Part shown: one piece after another, positions 16,914-25,419 of the stretch
Layout: each line of letters starts with the position of its first letter
Position numbering within the stretch: position 1 is the stretch's first letter
Source: Limnoraphis robusta CS-951
GTDB lineage: Bacteria; Cyanobacteriota; Cyanobacteriia; Cyanobacteriales; Microcoleaceae
Length of the DNA: 32,838 nucleotides
Assembly: GCF_000972705.2 (NCBI RefSeq)
Contig: NZ_LATL02000036.1
Location: 1-32,838 of the forward strand
Reading direction: 5' to 3'
The notes under the pieces: model-generated
The model's database searches: none
What the model saw: the letters and a program-made list of their open reading frames with translations, nothing else
What the model was told of the DNA's origin: nothing
Position numbers and translations under genes: made by a program

Positions 16914-17038
16914 CTGAGTTAAAATATTGAAAGTTTGATGAAAAATAATCAATTGAATCTCTGAGAAGTTAATCAAGCCTTTTAAACCGTTTAAACTAAA
17001 CCCAAAACATCAGACGAATTAACTCATTTTAAACGAGT

Positions 17039-18124
17039 TTAACTGAGCCGTAACGACGTATTATTATCAATCGCCCGTTCCCGACTAAACGCCTCAAAAT
17101 AACGACGAACTGGAGTCGGGAATTTAGGAAAATGTAACTCAGCATCTCCTTCCGCAACATCGGCCCAAAAATAACGCAAATCCGGCGCCAACAGAACCGC
17201 TTCTTCCTGTGGTAAACTTAAAGGAGGGCTAGTTAGTAATTTGGTCATAAACGGAAAGGAGTGATCGGCAATCCGCTCCCGTGATTGTTCGGGTAAATCC
17301 GGCCATCCGCCGACAGAAGTGATACGATGAGATTCAATGTGTAACACCTGTTTTCCGTTTGGTTCTGTTCGCCAGTTTAAGATGCGATAAGGATGAGGAT
17401 AACTCACCAAAGAACCGGTCGTAATCTCATAGATATTTTGCCATTGAGCAATATCTTGAACGTGCAAATGACCCGTAAACAAAAGCTGTACATTAGCTTC
17501 AGCGAGTATTTCTAACAATTGCGGTGCATTTTGCAGCATATACCGACGGCCTAAAGGATTTGTCGCTTGACCGGGAAGATGTTCGATCACATTATGATGT
17601 AACATCACCAGAACTAACTCATCGGTTGTCGTGGCTAACACCTTTTGCAACCAGTCTAACTGAGGTTGATCAAGACAACCGATTTGTTTCCCAGTTTCAT
17701 CAAAAATGTTAGAATTTAACCCAATTAACCGCACTCCCGGTAAAATTTCATGGGTATAGTACAACTGGTTAATATTGTCATAGCCAAACTGATGATAATA
17801 GCGGGAAAAATCACTCAAACCTGTTACCTGTTCATTCCCGACTGATAGGGGTACATCATGGTTTCCCGGAACGACATAAACCGGATAGGGAAGTTTAGCT
17901 AAACGCTCACTCAGCCAAACGTGATTATCGATTTCTCCATCTTGGGTTAAATCACCCGGTAACAGCAAAAAGTCGATCTCACATTCTGCTAAATGTTCGA
18001 GAACCCTTTCTAAAGCCGGAATGCTGGCTTCGACAAGATGAAACCGATGGGGATGATCCCAAATCGTATGAGATAGGGCAATATGGAGATCGCTAGCAAT
18101 GGCAAATCGAAAATTTAAGCTCAT
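17039..18124 (-). CDS. Metallophosphoesterase, cyclic-nucleotide phosphodiesterase-like
   Basis: The protein has 361 residues with the full calcineurin-type metal site: Asp12/His14 in ASDLHIA, Asp58 in PGDLTQDG, Asn88-His89-Asp90 in GNHDVP, the His pair in MLHHNV, and the GHLH motif in LLFTGHLHVQ. These residues bind two divalent metals. The family includes CpdA-type 3',5'-cAMP phosphodiesterases, and the length and order resemble them. The true substrate is not shown by sequence. There is no signal peptide, so it is cytoplasmic. The C-terminal ~110 residues after the catalytic core are less recognisable. The start MSLNFRFAIASDLH places the first metal motif 12 residues in, as is usual. It is divergent from the DUF697 gene across a 109-bp promoter region, and a clear terminator follows its stop. 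Confidence 0.88.
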   Translation of the reverse strand: MSLNFRFAIASDLHIALSHTIWDHPHRFHLVEASIPALERVLEHLAECEIDFLLLPGDLTQDGEIDNHVWLSERLAKLPYPVYVVPGNHDVPLSVGNEQVTGLSDFSRYYHQFGYDNINQLYYTHEILPGVRLIGLNSNIFDETGKQIGCLDQPQLDWLQKVLATTTDELVLVMLHHNVIEHLPGQATNPLGRRYMLQNAPQLLEILAEANVQLLFTGHLHVQDIAQWQNIYEITTGSLVSYPHPYRILNWRTEPNGKQVLHIESHRITSVGGWPDLPEQSRERIADHSFPFMTKLLTSPPLSLPQEEAVLLAPDLRYFWADVAEGDAELHFPKFPTPVRRYFEAFSRERAIDNNTSLRLS

Positions 18125-18233
18125 AGTTTTATCAGCGTATTACGTTGATCCCTGTACAACATCAAGCATAGCCCCTGTTTTGATTTAAGCTAGTAGAGGC
18201 AGTTATTCCAATTCGTTATCACAACTTTTTATT

Positions 18234-19694
18234 ATGACGGTTAAATTGCAACGCCCGATTTTAGTCGGTGGAATAGGACTCTCTTTTTTACTCTGGTTAG
18301 CGAACAGTATGGCTCACTCAGCCGCTGAGTTGGGCGAAACGGCGTTAGTCGGGACAATGGCGATGGGAGCGGGACTCTGGTGGCTACAGAAACAGTTTTC
18401 CACAACAACCCCCGCCCTGACTCCGAAAATTGTTGATCGCCAAACTGTCGATCAGGCGATCGCCCAAACGGGAACGATGATCGAAAAATTAGCCACAGAA
18501 GCCCAAGAAAACCGCTCTCGTGAGAATTTTACCGCTAGTATTACTCAATTCCAGCAGCAGGTGAGTGAACTAACGGCTCAACTGGAACGTCAAAAATTGT
18601 CCATTGGGGTGATGGGGGGAAAAGCCGCCGGAAAAACAGCATTAATGCAGGTGGTTGCTCAACAGGGCATCCCCCAATACAACCAACCGTTAACCCTGGT
18701 TGAAATTCCCGAAGGACAGCAAAACCTATTAACGAATGCAGATCTGGTGATTTTCCTCACCAATGGGGATGTGACTGATCCTGAATATCAAAGTATTTCT
18801 CAATTGTTGCTGCAAAGTCAACGGGTTGTACTTGTTTGGAACAAGCAAGATCAATCTTCTGTTGAAGAACAACCTGTGATTTTACAACGTCTGCGAGAGA
18901 CAATGCAGGGGTTATTACAGCCCGAAGATGTGATTGCGATCGCGGCTTCTCCGAGTCCTGTAAAAGTGCGTCAACATCAAGCAGATGGTTCAGTTCAAGA
19001 GTGGATGGAAGCCCAACAAGCGGAAATTTTACCTTTGACTCAACGCCTGAGTAATATTTTACAACAAGAACAACAATCTTTAGTTTGGGCGACAACATAC
19101 CGACAAGCAAAAGCCTTGCAAGCCCAAGTCAAAACAGGCTTAAATCAAGTCAGACGCGAGCGGGCTTTACCGATTATTGAACAATACCAATGGATCGCCG
19201 CAGCGACAGCGTTTGCGAACCCGGTTCCGGTATTAGATGTGTTAGCAACTGCGGCAATTAATGCTCAATTGGTGATCGATTTAGGGGCAATTTATCAGCA
19301 GAAATTTTCCCTCGAACAAGCCCAAGAAGTGGCAAAAACTATCGGCAGTCAGATGTTAAAATTAGGCTTGGTAGAACTCACCACGCAAACGTTAACGTCG
19401 CTTCTCAAAAGTAATACGGTGACGTTTGTAGCGGGTGGAGTCGTTCAAGGTGTGAGTGCTGCTTATTTAACTCAGATTGCGGGTTTGAGTTTAGTTGAAT
19501 ATTTCCAAAGCTTAGAAGAAAGTCAGGAGACGGGTCAGTTTTCTCTCAATCTTAACGCCCTCAATCAAACCTTGAAAACCGTATTTCAGCAAAATCAACA
19601 ACTGTCACTTTTACAATCTTTTGTGAAACAAGCCCTCAACCGTCTTTCTCCTCAAATTCAACAAAAACAAGTTAGTCCATCTTCTGTTTCTTAG
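18234..19694 (+). CDS. P-loop GTPase-like membrane protein with DUF697
   Basis: The 486-residue protein begins with membrane segments (ILVGGIGLSFLLWLANSM, ETALVGTMAMGAGLWWL). A coiled-coil-prone stretch precedes a GTPase-like domain. The Walker A motif GGKAAGKT falls at 128-135 and the base-specificity motif NKQD at 203-206. The usual DxxG switch appears altered (LVEIPEGQQN). The C-terminal half matches DUF697 (YcjF-like), with hydrophobic helices AATAFANPVPVLDVLATAA, ATAAINAQLVIDLGAIY and VAGGVVQGVSAAYLTQIAG. Cyanobacteria have several such proteins; their role is unknown, possibly in membrane organisation. No ribosome site is evident before ATG 18234. A family A repeat with a T-run follows the stop codon and may end transcription. 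Confidence 0.85.
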   Translation: MTVKLQRPILVGGIGLSFLLWLANSMAHSAAELGETALVGTMAMGAGLWWLQKQFSTTTPALTPKIVDRQTVDQAIAQTGTMIEKLATEAQENRSRENFTASITQFQQQVSELTAQLERQKLSIGVMGGKAAGKTALMQVVAQQGIPQYNQPLTLVEIPEGQQNLLTNADLVIFLTNGDVTDPEYQSISQLLLQSQRVVLVWNKQDQSSVEEQPVILQRLRETMQGLLQPEDVIAIAASPSPVKVRQHQADGSVQEWMEAQQAEILPLTQRLSNILQQEQQSLVWATTYRQAKALQAQVKTGLNQVRRERALPIIEQYQWIAAATAFANPVPVLDVLATAAINAQLVIDLGAIYQQKFSLEQAQEVAKTIGSQMLKLGLVELTTQTLTSLLKSNTVTFVAGGVVQGVSAAYLTQIAGLSLVEYFQSLEESQETGQFSLNLNALNQTLKTVFQQNQQLSLLQSFVKQALNRLSPQIQQKQVSPSSVS

Positions 19695-19741
19695 AAGGAG
19701 AATTCAGAAGGCACTGATCACTGCACAACTGTAAACTGGAA

Positions 19742-19808
19742 GGGCGGGTTCCGCAAAAATCTATGTTTCTCACAAACAACTGATCTAAACCCGCCCTCTT
19801 GCTTTTTT
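19742..19808 (+). terminator. Family A palindrome acting as a likely terminator
   Basis: GGGCGGGTT (19742-19750) and AACCCGCCC (19788-19796) are perfect 9-bp inverted ends of a 55-bp unit. A T-run follows at 19803-19808, 47 bp after the DUF697 stop codon. The sequence between the ends aligns with the minus strand of 12128-12183, showing one repeat family. Confidence 0.6.
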
Positions 19809-19891
19809 ATATTTCAGATTAAATTAATCGATTGTTTGATGATCTATTTTATCTCAACCTTTTCAACTGAAATCTCAAACAGGAAGTTACA

Positions 19892-20176
19892 ATGAATTTA
19901 TTTTCAAATCAAAATCCCAATCCCGATAATGGTCAGGGTTCAGGTGAGCATTTAAATACACTGAATAATCATCATCCAAATTTACCACCTATCGAAGATG
20001 TAGAAGTTCAAGAACCCCATCCAGAAACGATTAAAGTGATTCGCCGATCTTTCATTTTTTTGGTGGTCATTGGCTTGTTAGTTGGGGCGATTGTTGCAAC
20101 TGGAATTATTTATATTCTCAATCGATTTGATATTACCGGACAACCGCCTCAGCCTTCCCTTGAACAAGTTAAATAA
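19892..20176 (+). CDS. Small single-span membrane protein, unknown
   Basis: This 94-residue protein has a hydrophilic, Asn/Pro/Gly-rich N-terminus of about 50 residues. A single membrane helix follows (FIFLVVIGLLVGAIVATGII), then a short Pro-rich tail (GQPPQPSLEQVK). AGGAAG about 6 nt before the ATG supports the start. A positive cluster (IKVIRRS) just before the helix suggests the N-terminus faces the cytoplasm. No family is recognised. It lies 13 bp from the end of the convergent potassium channel gene. Confidence 0.65.
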   Translation: MNLFSNQNPNPDNGQGSGEHLNTLNNHHPNLPPIEDVEVQEPHPETIKVIRRSFIFLVVIGLLVGAIVATGIIYILNRFDITGQPPQPSLEQVK

Positions 20177-20189
20177 AACTGAAAATTCA

Positions 20190-21536
20190 TTACTTCGTTT
20201 GAAAGCGTTGTTCAGCAATTTCTTTGATTTTTTCCCAAAATCGAGGATAGTTTTCTAATACTTGATCAAAGTCCTCTTTGTATAAAACAAAAAGTTCGCA
20301 ATAGGTTTGAGTTTTCACTGAAGCGGTTCGCCGACTGGAGTACAAAAGCGCAATTTCACCAAAAAACATCCCTGTTGTCATCGTGCGATAAACTCGACCT
20401 GTTTTTTCAGAAAAAGCAATGACTTCTCCTCGCTTGATAAAATACATTTCATGGCCTAACTGTTCTTCTCGGATGATATAATCATTTGGGGGTAAGATTC
20501 GAGGTTTTAATTTAATTACCAAGTCTTCTATAAAACCTTTATCTGCGTCTTGAAACAGAGGAACTTTTTCTAAGAGTTCTTGATGGAGATGAAGATAAAT
20601 TCGAGTTTTGATCGAGTGAGGAAGTTCATCTAAAAAGTCTAATTCCATCGAAGCATCATGGCTATATTCCCACATATATTGATAATAATCTCTCACCTGT
20701 TGCTGCAATATAGCGGGGATTCTGCGCTCACGCATATACGCTTGAATTTGATCGAGTTTTTCCCGAAATCGCCCTTGATTTGCGTCTAAATTTGCAATGA
20801 GAGAGGCAACATTACCAATAATAAACGCATACATTGACACTCCCAAAAACATAATCACTAAAGTAAATACAATTTCTAGGTCGTTCGTTGGGGTAATATC
20901 TCCATAGCCAACTGTGGTTAAAGTGGTAATTGACCAATAGAGTGAATTCAGATATTGGGTACTGGTACGAGCGGATTCTAAAGAAGCATTGGTTAACCAA
21001 GATTCACCCGAAATCTGAGCAACCTCTCCAATAAAAAACCACAAGCAAGCAACCCAATGATCGATGAGAAAAATAGTAACAACTAAGTTAATCATGCGGA
21101 TAACCACTGGATTAACATTCACATTGTTTTCCCATCGTCTAAAAATTCCCAAACATTGAAATCCCCGTAAAAGTCGAGGAAATCTAATAATTCCGATGAC
21201 ATAGCCCGGAACAGGCGAAATAAAAATTCTGACAATAAAATCGATGGGTAAACTGGCAATTAAATTAATTTTAAGATCGGTTGAACGGTAATTTTTACGA
21301 ATCTTTTGTCTGTCTGTAATGAACTCTCCCTGATCGATATATCCAATTTTAAATCGCAGAAATATATCAGCAATTAATACAGTGTCACTTAATAAATCCA
21401 AGATTAACCAGATGCCATCAGCATCAGTTTGAAAGGCAATTGTAAATGGAATCGAAAGATAATTGTAGAGGCTAACTAAAACAATTATAGATTCCCAGAC
21501 GATAATGATTTTTGATTCAGGATGGATAGTTTGCAT
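20190..21536 (-). CDS. Voltage-gated-type potassium channel with cyclic-nucleotide-binding domain
   Basis: From ATG 21536 the protein has 448 residues with six membrane segments and an arginine-bearing S4-like segment (IIRFPRLLRGFQ). The pore helix and selectivity filter read SITTLTTVGYGDITP; the TVGYGD signature shows K+ selectivity. A C-linker (RERRIPAILQQQVRDYYQY) leads to a cNMP-binding domain with FFGEIALLYSSRRTASV, whose conserved Glu and Arg are the phosphate-cassette residues. The order is that of HCN/CNG/KAT-like channels in the plasma membrane, probably gated by voltage and/or cAMP/cGMP. The phosphodiesterase-like gene at 17039-18124 might degrade such a ligand, but a link is speculative. 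A TTG start at 21581 would add 15 residues; ATG 21536 is preferred, though neither has a good ribosome site. Confidence 0.9.
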   Translation of the reverse strand: MQTIHPESKIIIVWESIIVLVSLYNYLSIPFTIAFQTDADGIWLILDLLSDTVLIADIFLRFKIGYIDQGEFITDRQKIRKNYRSTDLKINLIASLPIDFIVRIFISPVPGYVIGIIRFPRLLRGFQCLGIFRRWENNVNVNPVVIRMINLVVTIFLIDHWVACLWFFIGEVAQISGESWLTNASLESARTSTQYLNSLYWSITTLTTVGYGDITPTNDLEIVFTLVIMFLGVSMYAFIIGNVASLIANLDANQGRFREKLDQIQAYMRERRIPAILQQQVRDYYQYMWEYSHDASMELDFLDELPHSIKTRIYLHLHQELLEKVPLFQDADKGFIEDLVIKLKPRILPPNDYIIREEQLGHEMYFIKRGEVIAFSEKTGRVYRTMTTGMFFGEIALLYSSRRTASVKTQTYCELFVLYKEDFDQVLENYPRFWEKIKEIAEQRFQTK

Positions 21537-21907
21537 ATTTGAGGTTAACAACAGATGGCACTCAAAGGAGAGAGTCTTCAAGTCTTAAAACTGATAGCTT
21601 AGGAAGAGATCTAAAGCTAGTAACGGCAGGGATACGGAGAAAAACAAATACTAACAATCTAGTTCGTCTGGAAATATTTGCATCTTACCTCACGATATAT
21701 TATCGAATCCTCAGATTTTTCTCAGGGTAAATTAAGTTGACTGGTTTTGAATAGGAACAGAATTCACTCAAATAGGATCAACAACAAAATACCAACATAC
21801 TCGATCCACAGCTCAAAAGCACTCAATATTAGAGTGTTTAGATTGAAGTTTATCCAAGTCTACTGCTACCATCATTCATAATGTGTTACTCCAAACCGGA
21901 TTAAATT
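21537..21907. other. Divergent spacer between the channel gene and arsS
   Basis: This AT-rich 371-bp region holds the promoters of two divergent genes. I see one small hairpin, CACTC-AATATTA-GAGTG, near 21822-21838, and a short unconvincing ORF at 21539-21730. No arsenic-regulator operator was recognised. Confidence 0.4.
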
Positions 21908-22894
21908 ATGCTACAAACAACTTCTACACCATTTCATCATAAATTAGGTTCTCCCCTCCTCAAACAACCGATTTCGGTTTTACAAATTAACTTGGGTAAG
22001 CGATGCAATCTTGCTTGTCGTCACTGTCATGTCGAAGCTAGCCCCAAACGAACAGAAGAACTCTCTCCAGAAATCTGCGATCAATTGATCGAACTGATTC
22101 ATCGTTTTCCTCAGATTCAAACCGTTGATTTGACTGGGGGAGCGCCTGAGATGAATTACGGCTTTAAACCTTTAGTGGAAGCCGCACGATCTCAGGAAAA
22201 AGAAGTCATTGTTCGCTCTAATCTAACAATTTATTTTGTTGATGGATTTCAAGATCTTCCCGAGTATTGCGCTCAGTATCAGCTCAGGATTATAGCATCT
22301 TTGCCCTGCTATTTGGAAGATAACGTAGACAAAATGAGAGGGAAGGGAGTTTACCAAGATTCAATTGCCGCCATTCAATGCTTGAATCAGCTCGGGTATG
22401 GTAGACAACAAAATCTGGTGCTAGATTTAGTGTATAATCCCGCCTTGCCTCAAACCCAATCTTTTTCTTTACCTCCAGAACAGCATCAACTCGAAGCAGC
22501 TTATAAACGCTATCTCAAACAACACTTTGATCTCGATTTTAATCAACTCTTTACCATTACTAATTTACCGATTGGCCGCACGAAAGAATATCTCAAACAT
22601 CAAAATATTCATCAACCTTATCTAGCTTTTTTAGAAGAACATTACAACTCAAATACCGTTGAACATTTAATGTGCCGAAATCAACTTTCTATTGACTACC
22701 AGGGAAATATTTATGATTGTGACTTCAATCAAATGGAAAATATTCCGGCTCGTACCTCAACCGATGAACTCCTAACCGTCAAAAAACTACTAGAGTTTGA
22801 CAGCTTAGATGTGATTCGAGAGATCAAAACCGCACCCTTTTGTTATGGGTGTACCGCAGGATGTGGTTCAAGCTGTGGCGGTGCTTTAGTTTAA
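21908..22894 (+). CDS. arsS: Radical SAM protein, arsenosugar synthesis ArsS
   Basis: ArsS is a radical SAM enzyme that acts after ArsM methylation and helps join dimethylarsenic to the deoxyadenosyl group, making arsenosugar precursors. The 328-residue protein has the iron-sulfur motif CNLACRHC (Cys33, Cys37, Cys40), the SAM-binding glycine region DLTGGAPEM, and the family-typical SLPCYLEDNVDKMRGKGVY. Its C-terminal DUF3641-like region has extra cysteines (MCRNQLSIDYQGNIYDCDFN and CYGCTAGCGSSCGGAL), likely for a second cluster. Length and motif order are normal. No ribosome site precedes the ATG. arsM is not in the window. Two TVP38/TMEM64 genes follow at 24 and 6 bp, so the three probably form one operon. 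Confidence 0.92.
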   Translation: MLQTTSTPFHHKLGSPLLKQPISVLQINLGKRCNLACRHCHVEASPKRTEELSPEICDQLIELIHRFPQIQTVDLTGGAPEMNYGFKPLVEAARSQEKEVIVRSNLTIYFVDGFQDLPEYCAQYQLRIIASLPCYLEDNVDKMRGKGVYQDSIAAIQCLNQLGYGRQQNLVLDLVYNPALPQTQSFSLPPEQHQLEAAYKRYLKQHFDLDFNQLFTITNLPIGRTKEYLKHQNIHQPYLAFLEEHYNSNTVEHLMCRNQLSIDYQGNIYDCDFNQMENIPARTSTDELLTVKKLLEFDSLDVIREIKTAPFCYGCTAGCGSSCGGALV

Positions 22895-22918
22895 TATTAT
22901 GGAGTTAAAACTTCTCAG

Positions 22919-23680
22919 ATGAATGATTCAGAAAACCCTCTAAAAAGACCCCAAAAAATCTCCAAACCTTTAAAATTAATAGGGTTAGGTATTGGAGTGA
23001 CAATCTTGATTATTTTGGCGGAAAACTTCTTCAATCTCTCTGATTCTTTCTCATTAATCCAAGATTATCTCAAACAGACTCTAGACTGGATTGCTAATCT
23101 CGGGTATTGGGGGCCAGTTGCACTGATTTTCGTCTATATTCTGGCAACTGTATTATTTCTTCCTGGTTCGATTTTAACTTTGGGAGCAGGTGCAATTTTT
23201 GGGGTAATTACAGGTTCAATTTGTGTCTCTATTGGTTCAGTCGTCGGTGCAACTTGTGCCTTTTTAGTGGGTCGATATTTAGCACGCGGTTGGGTTGCTG
23301 AAAAAATCGCCAAAAATGATAAATTTAAAGCCATTGATGAAGCAGTCGCCCGAGAAGGTTGGAAAATCGTGGGGTTAACTCGACTCTCCCCGATTTTCCC
23401 TTTTAACTTACTCAATTATTCTTTTGGGTTAACAAAAGTTTCCCTACGTGACTATGTAATTGCTTCTTGGATAGGCATGATTCCCGGAACCCTGATGTAT
23501 GTTTATATCGGTTCTTTAGCGGGAGAATTAGCAACTTTAGGAGTAGAAGGACGCTCGAAAACTACAGGAGAATGGATTCTTTATGGAGTGGGTTTAATGG
23601 CAACAGTTGCCGTTACGGTTTACGTTACGAAAATTGCTCGCCAAGCATTGAATGAAAAAATTTCAGAAGAGCAAAGCTAA
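22919..23680 (+). CDS. TVP38/TMEM64 family membrane protein (first copy)
   Basis: This 253-residue polytopic membrane protein belongs to the TVP38/TMEM64 (SNARE-associated, DedA-like) family. It shows the re-entrant core FLPGSILTLGAGAIFGVITG, then GATCAFLVGRYLARGW, the conserved RLSPIFPFNLLNYSFGLT, and WIGMIPGTLMYVYIGSLAGE. Family members are lipid scramblase-like or transporter-like proteins; for bacteria the substrates are mostly unknown. The N-terminus has one helix (LIGLGIGVTILIILAENFF) before the core. A TATGGAG lies upstream of the ATG. It is 24 bp after arsS and 6 bp before a second copy. A role in arsenic or organoarsenical handling is inferred from position only. Confidence 0.9.
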   Translation: MNDSENPLKRPQKISKPLKLIGLGIGVTILIILAENFFNLSDSFSLIQDYLKQTLDWIANLGYWGPVALIFVYILATVLFLPGSILTLGAGAIFGVITGSICVSIGSVVGATCAFLVGRYLARGWVAEKIAKNDKFKAIDEAVAREGWKIVGLTRLSPIFPFNLLNYSFGLTKVSLRDYVIASWIGMIPGTLMYVYIGSLAGELATLGVEGRSKTTGEWILYGVGLMATVAVTVYVTKIARQALNEKISEEQS

Positions 23681-23686
23681 CAAACA

Positions 23687-24379
23687 ATGCCCCTCCTCAC
23701 ATTTAAAAAACGGATCAAAAGTCAACGGTTTTGGTTAACTCTCAGCCTAACTAGCCTCCTGTGGATTGCTTATTTTAGCCCTTGGAAATTTGAGAGTCTT
23801 GATCCCGTTTCGTTGACAAATTCGATAGAAAAATTAGGAAATTGGGCAGTTTTGGGATATATTCTGCTCTATATCCTCTTAACTATCGTCGGAATTCCTG
23901 CGATTCCGTTAACAATGGCCGGGGGAATATTTTGGGGTCTAGTTTGGGGAACGTTTTGGTCAGTGATTGCTGCAACAATGGGAGCGATTGCAGCATTTGG
24001 GGTGACTCGATACTTGTTACAAAATTGGGCGCAAAAAACGTTTAGCCATCATCGTGCATTGAGAAAATTCCATCGAGCTAGCCTGAAAAATCCCTTGAAG
24101 TTTGTGCTATTTGTGCGGTTAGCTCCCATTTTCCCTTTTAATCTTGCCAATTTTTTATTTGGACTGACTGTAATTCAATGGAAACCCTATGTTTTAGGAA
24201 CATTCTTGGGAATTATTCCAGGAACGTTTACCTACACTTGGTTAGGGATTAGCGGAAAACAGGCAATTGAAGGAAGCAATCGCCTCTCGATATTCCTCGC
24301 TTTGGCAATAGCGGTAGGATTGTGTTTATTGCCTCGTGTAACCCGTCAAAGATTACAGTACCACGAGGAAACCGAGTAA
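23687..24379 (+). CDS. TVP38/TMEM64 family membrane protein (second copy)
   Basis: This 230-residue paralogue of the preceding gene has the same core order: GIPAIPLTMAGGIFWGLVWG, GAIAAFGVTRYLLQNWA, VRLAPIFPFNLANFLFGLT and LGIIPGTFTYTWLGISGK. The two proteins are clearly diverged, so the duplication is not recent or each has its own role; they may form a heteromer. The gene starts 6 bp after the previous stop codon, which indicates translational coupling in the arsS operon. It ends 28 bp from the convergent DUF2993 gene with no clear terminator between them. Confidence 0.9.
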   Translation: MPLLTFKKRIKSQRFWLTLSLTSLLWIAYFSPWKFESLDPVSLTNSIEKLGNWAVLGYILLYILLTIVGIPAIPLTMAGGIFWGLVWGTFWSVIAATMGAIAAFGVTRYLLQNWAQKTFSHHRALRKFHRASLKNPLKFVLFVRLAPIFPFNLANFLFGLTVIQWKPYVLGTFLGIIPGTFTYTWLGISGKQAIEGSNRLSIFLALAIAVGLCLLPRVTRQRLQYHEETE

Positions 24380-24407
24380 TAGCGACACCTTTCAATTCTG
24401 TTAACCT

Positions 24408-25166
24408 CTAACGTTTTTTCATCTGCGGAAATTGGTTAATTTGAGCCGCTCCATAAAAGATTAGAGATTGATTTTGAATTCGGAATCGATCAATCCGCAA
24501 TGACGTACCATCCAGAGCAAATTTGTCTAAATCTAGCAAGTTATTCACGTGATCAATTAATGCCTGACCTAGACTTACCGCCTCTTCATTGCCTTGATAA
24601 GACACATCGACAAATCGGATCTGACGACGATCTTGAACCTCGACAAGGCTTGTAAAGTCCACCATAATCGGCTGATCAGAATCACCCAATCGAACCTGAG
24701 ATTGCAGATTAAACTTTTTGTCTGGAGTGATTCGCATCTGCGTGTTGCTAAACTTCAACGGTTGGCCCTGATATTGCAGTCGTTGCAATTTTTCGATGAT
24801 AAAGGGAGTATTGAACGAAGACGTTAAATCTTCCTCGGTCAATACAACTCGCATCGTCGCCTGAGTAGGTTGTCGCAACTTCACCTGACCTGCAAAGATT
24901 GCACCAAAGTCAATTGATACGGCTTGCAGGTAGAGTTCCATTACGGCAATACGAAGCCCGTTGTACATCAGCATTCCTTGGCCGATGAAGTCAAAGCCAT
25001 CTACACTACCCTGTAACAACTTGGCTACGGGTTCAGCCCGGACGTTGGCTTCAATTTTTTCAGAACGTTTGAATAGGGCTGCGATCGCCGCACCAACAAC
25101 TTTGCTGACGACGCGATCGCCACCTTGGGTCTGAAAAGGAGTGCTTCCAAACAAAGCTTGTACCAT
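24408..25166 (-). CDS. DUF2993 (LmeA-like) lipid-binding-type protein
   Basis: This 252-residue protein matches the DUF2993 pattern common in cyanobacteria. It has VSKVVGAAIAALFKRSEKIEANVRAEP at the start, GSVDGFDFIGQGMLMYNGLRI, and ATMRVVLTEEDLTSSFNTPF (a motif typical of the family). The actinobacterial relative LmeA binds phosphatidylinositol and helps build lipomannan. In cyanobacteria the role is unknown, possibly lipid or pigment transport. There is no clear signal peptide or membrane helix. AAAGGA lies immediately before ATG 25166, closer than usual, so the real start could differ slightly. It converges on the arsS operon. Confidence 0.8.
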   Translation of the reverse strand: MVQALFGSTPFQTQGGDRVVSKVVGAAIAALFKRSEKIEANVRAEPVAKLLQGSVDGFDFIGQGMLMYNGLRIAVMELYLQAVSIDFGAIFAGQVKLRQPTQATMRVVLTEEDLTSSFNTPFIIEKLQRLQYQGQPLKFSNTQMRITPDKKFNLQSQVRLGDSDQPIMVDFTSLVEVQDRRQIRFVDVSYQGNEEAVSLGQALIDHVNNLLDLDKFALDGTSLRIDRFRIQNQSLIFYGAAQINQFPQMKKR

Positions 25167-25419
25167 TCCTTTGCTCGCTTACTCACACGAATCATTATAG
25201 CGGCAATATTAAGAAATGTTACATAAGTTGTCTTGATAGGAATGATTAAGCCTAAATTTAAGCAACTCTGGATTTACCTCTATTGTAGACCAGCAAGGAC
25301 TTTACAGAGCTTTAGAGTATTTTACACTAATTTACCAAGAGAAGCAGGTTTAAAGCCCCGTCGTTCACGACGGATTATTTTGTGCTAATATAGCTTATCG
25401 TAAACGACGACGATAAACT

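Noticed and set aside
20812..21000. Minus-strand 62-codon ORF in the channel gene
   Set aside because: It is a frame shadow of the pore region of the potassium channel.
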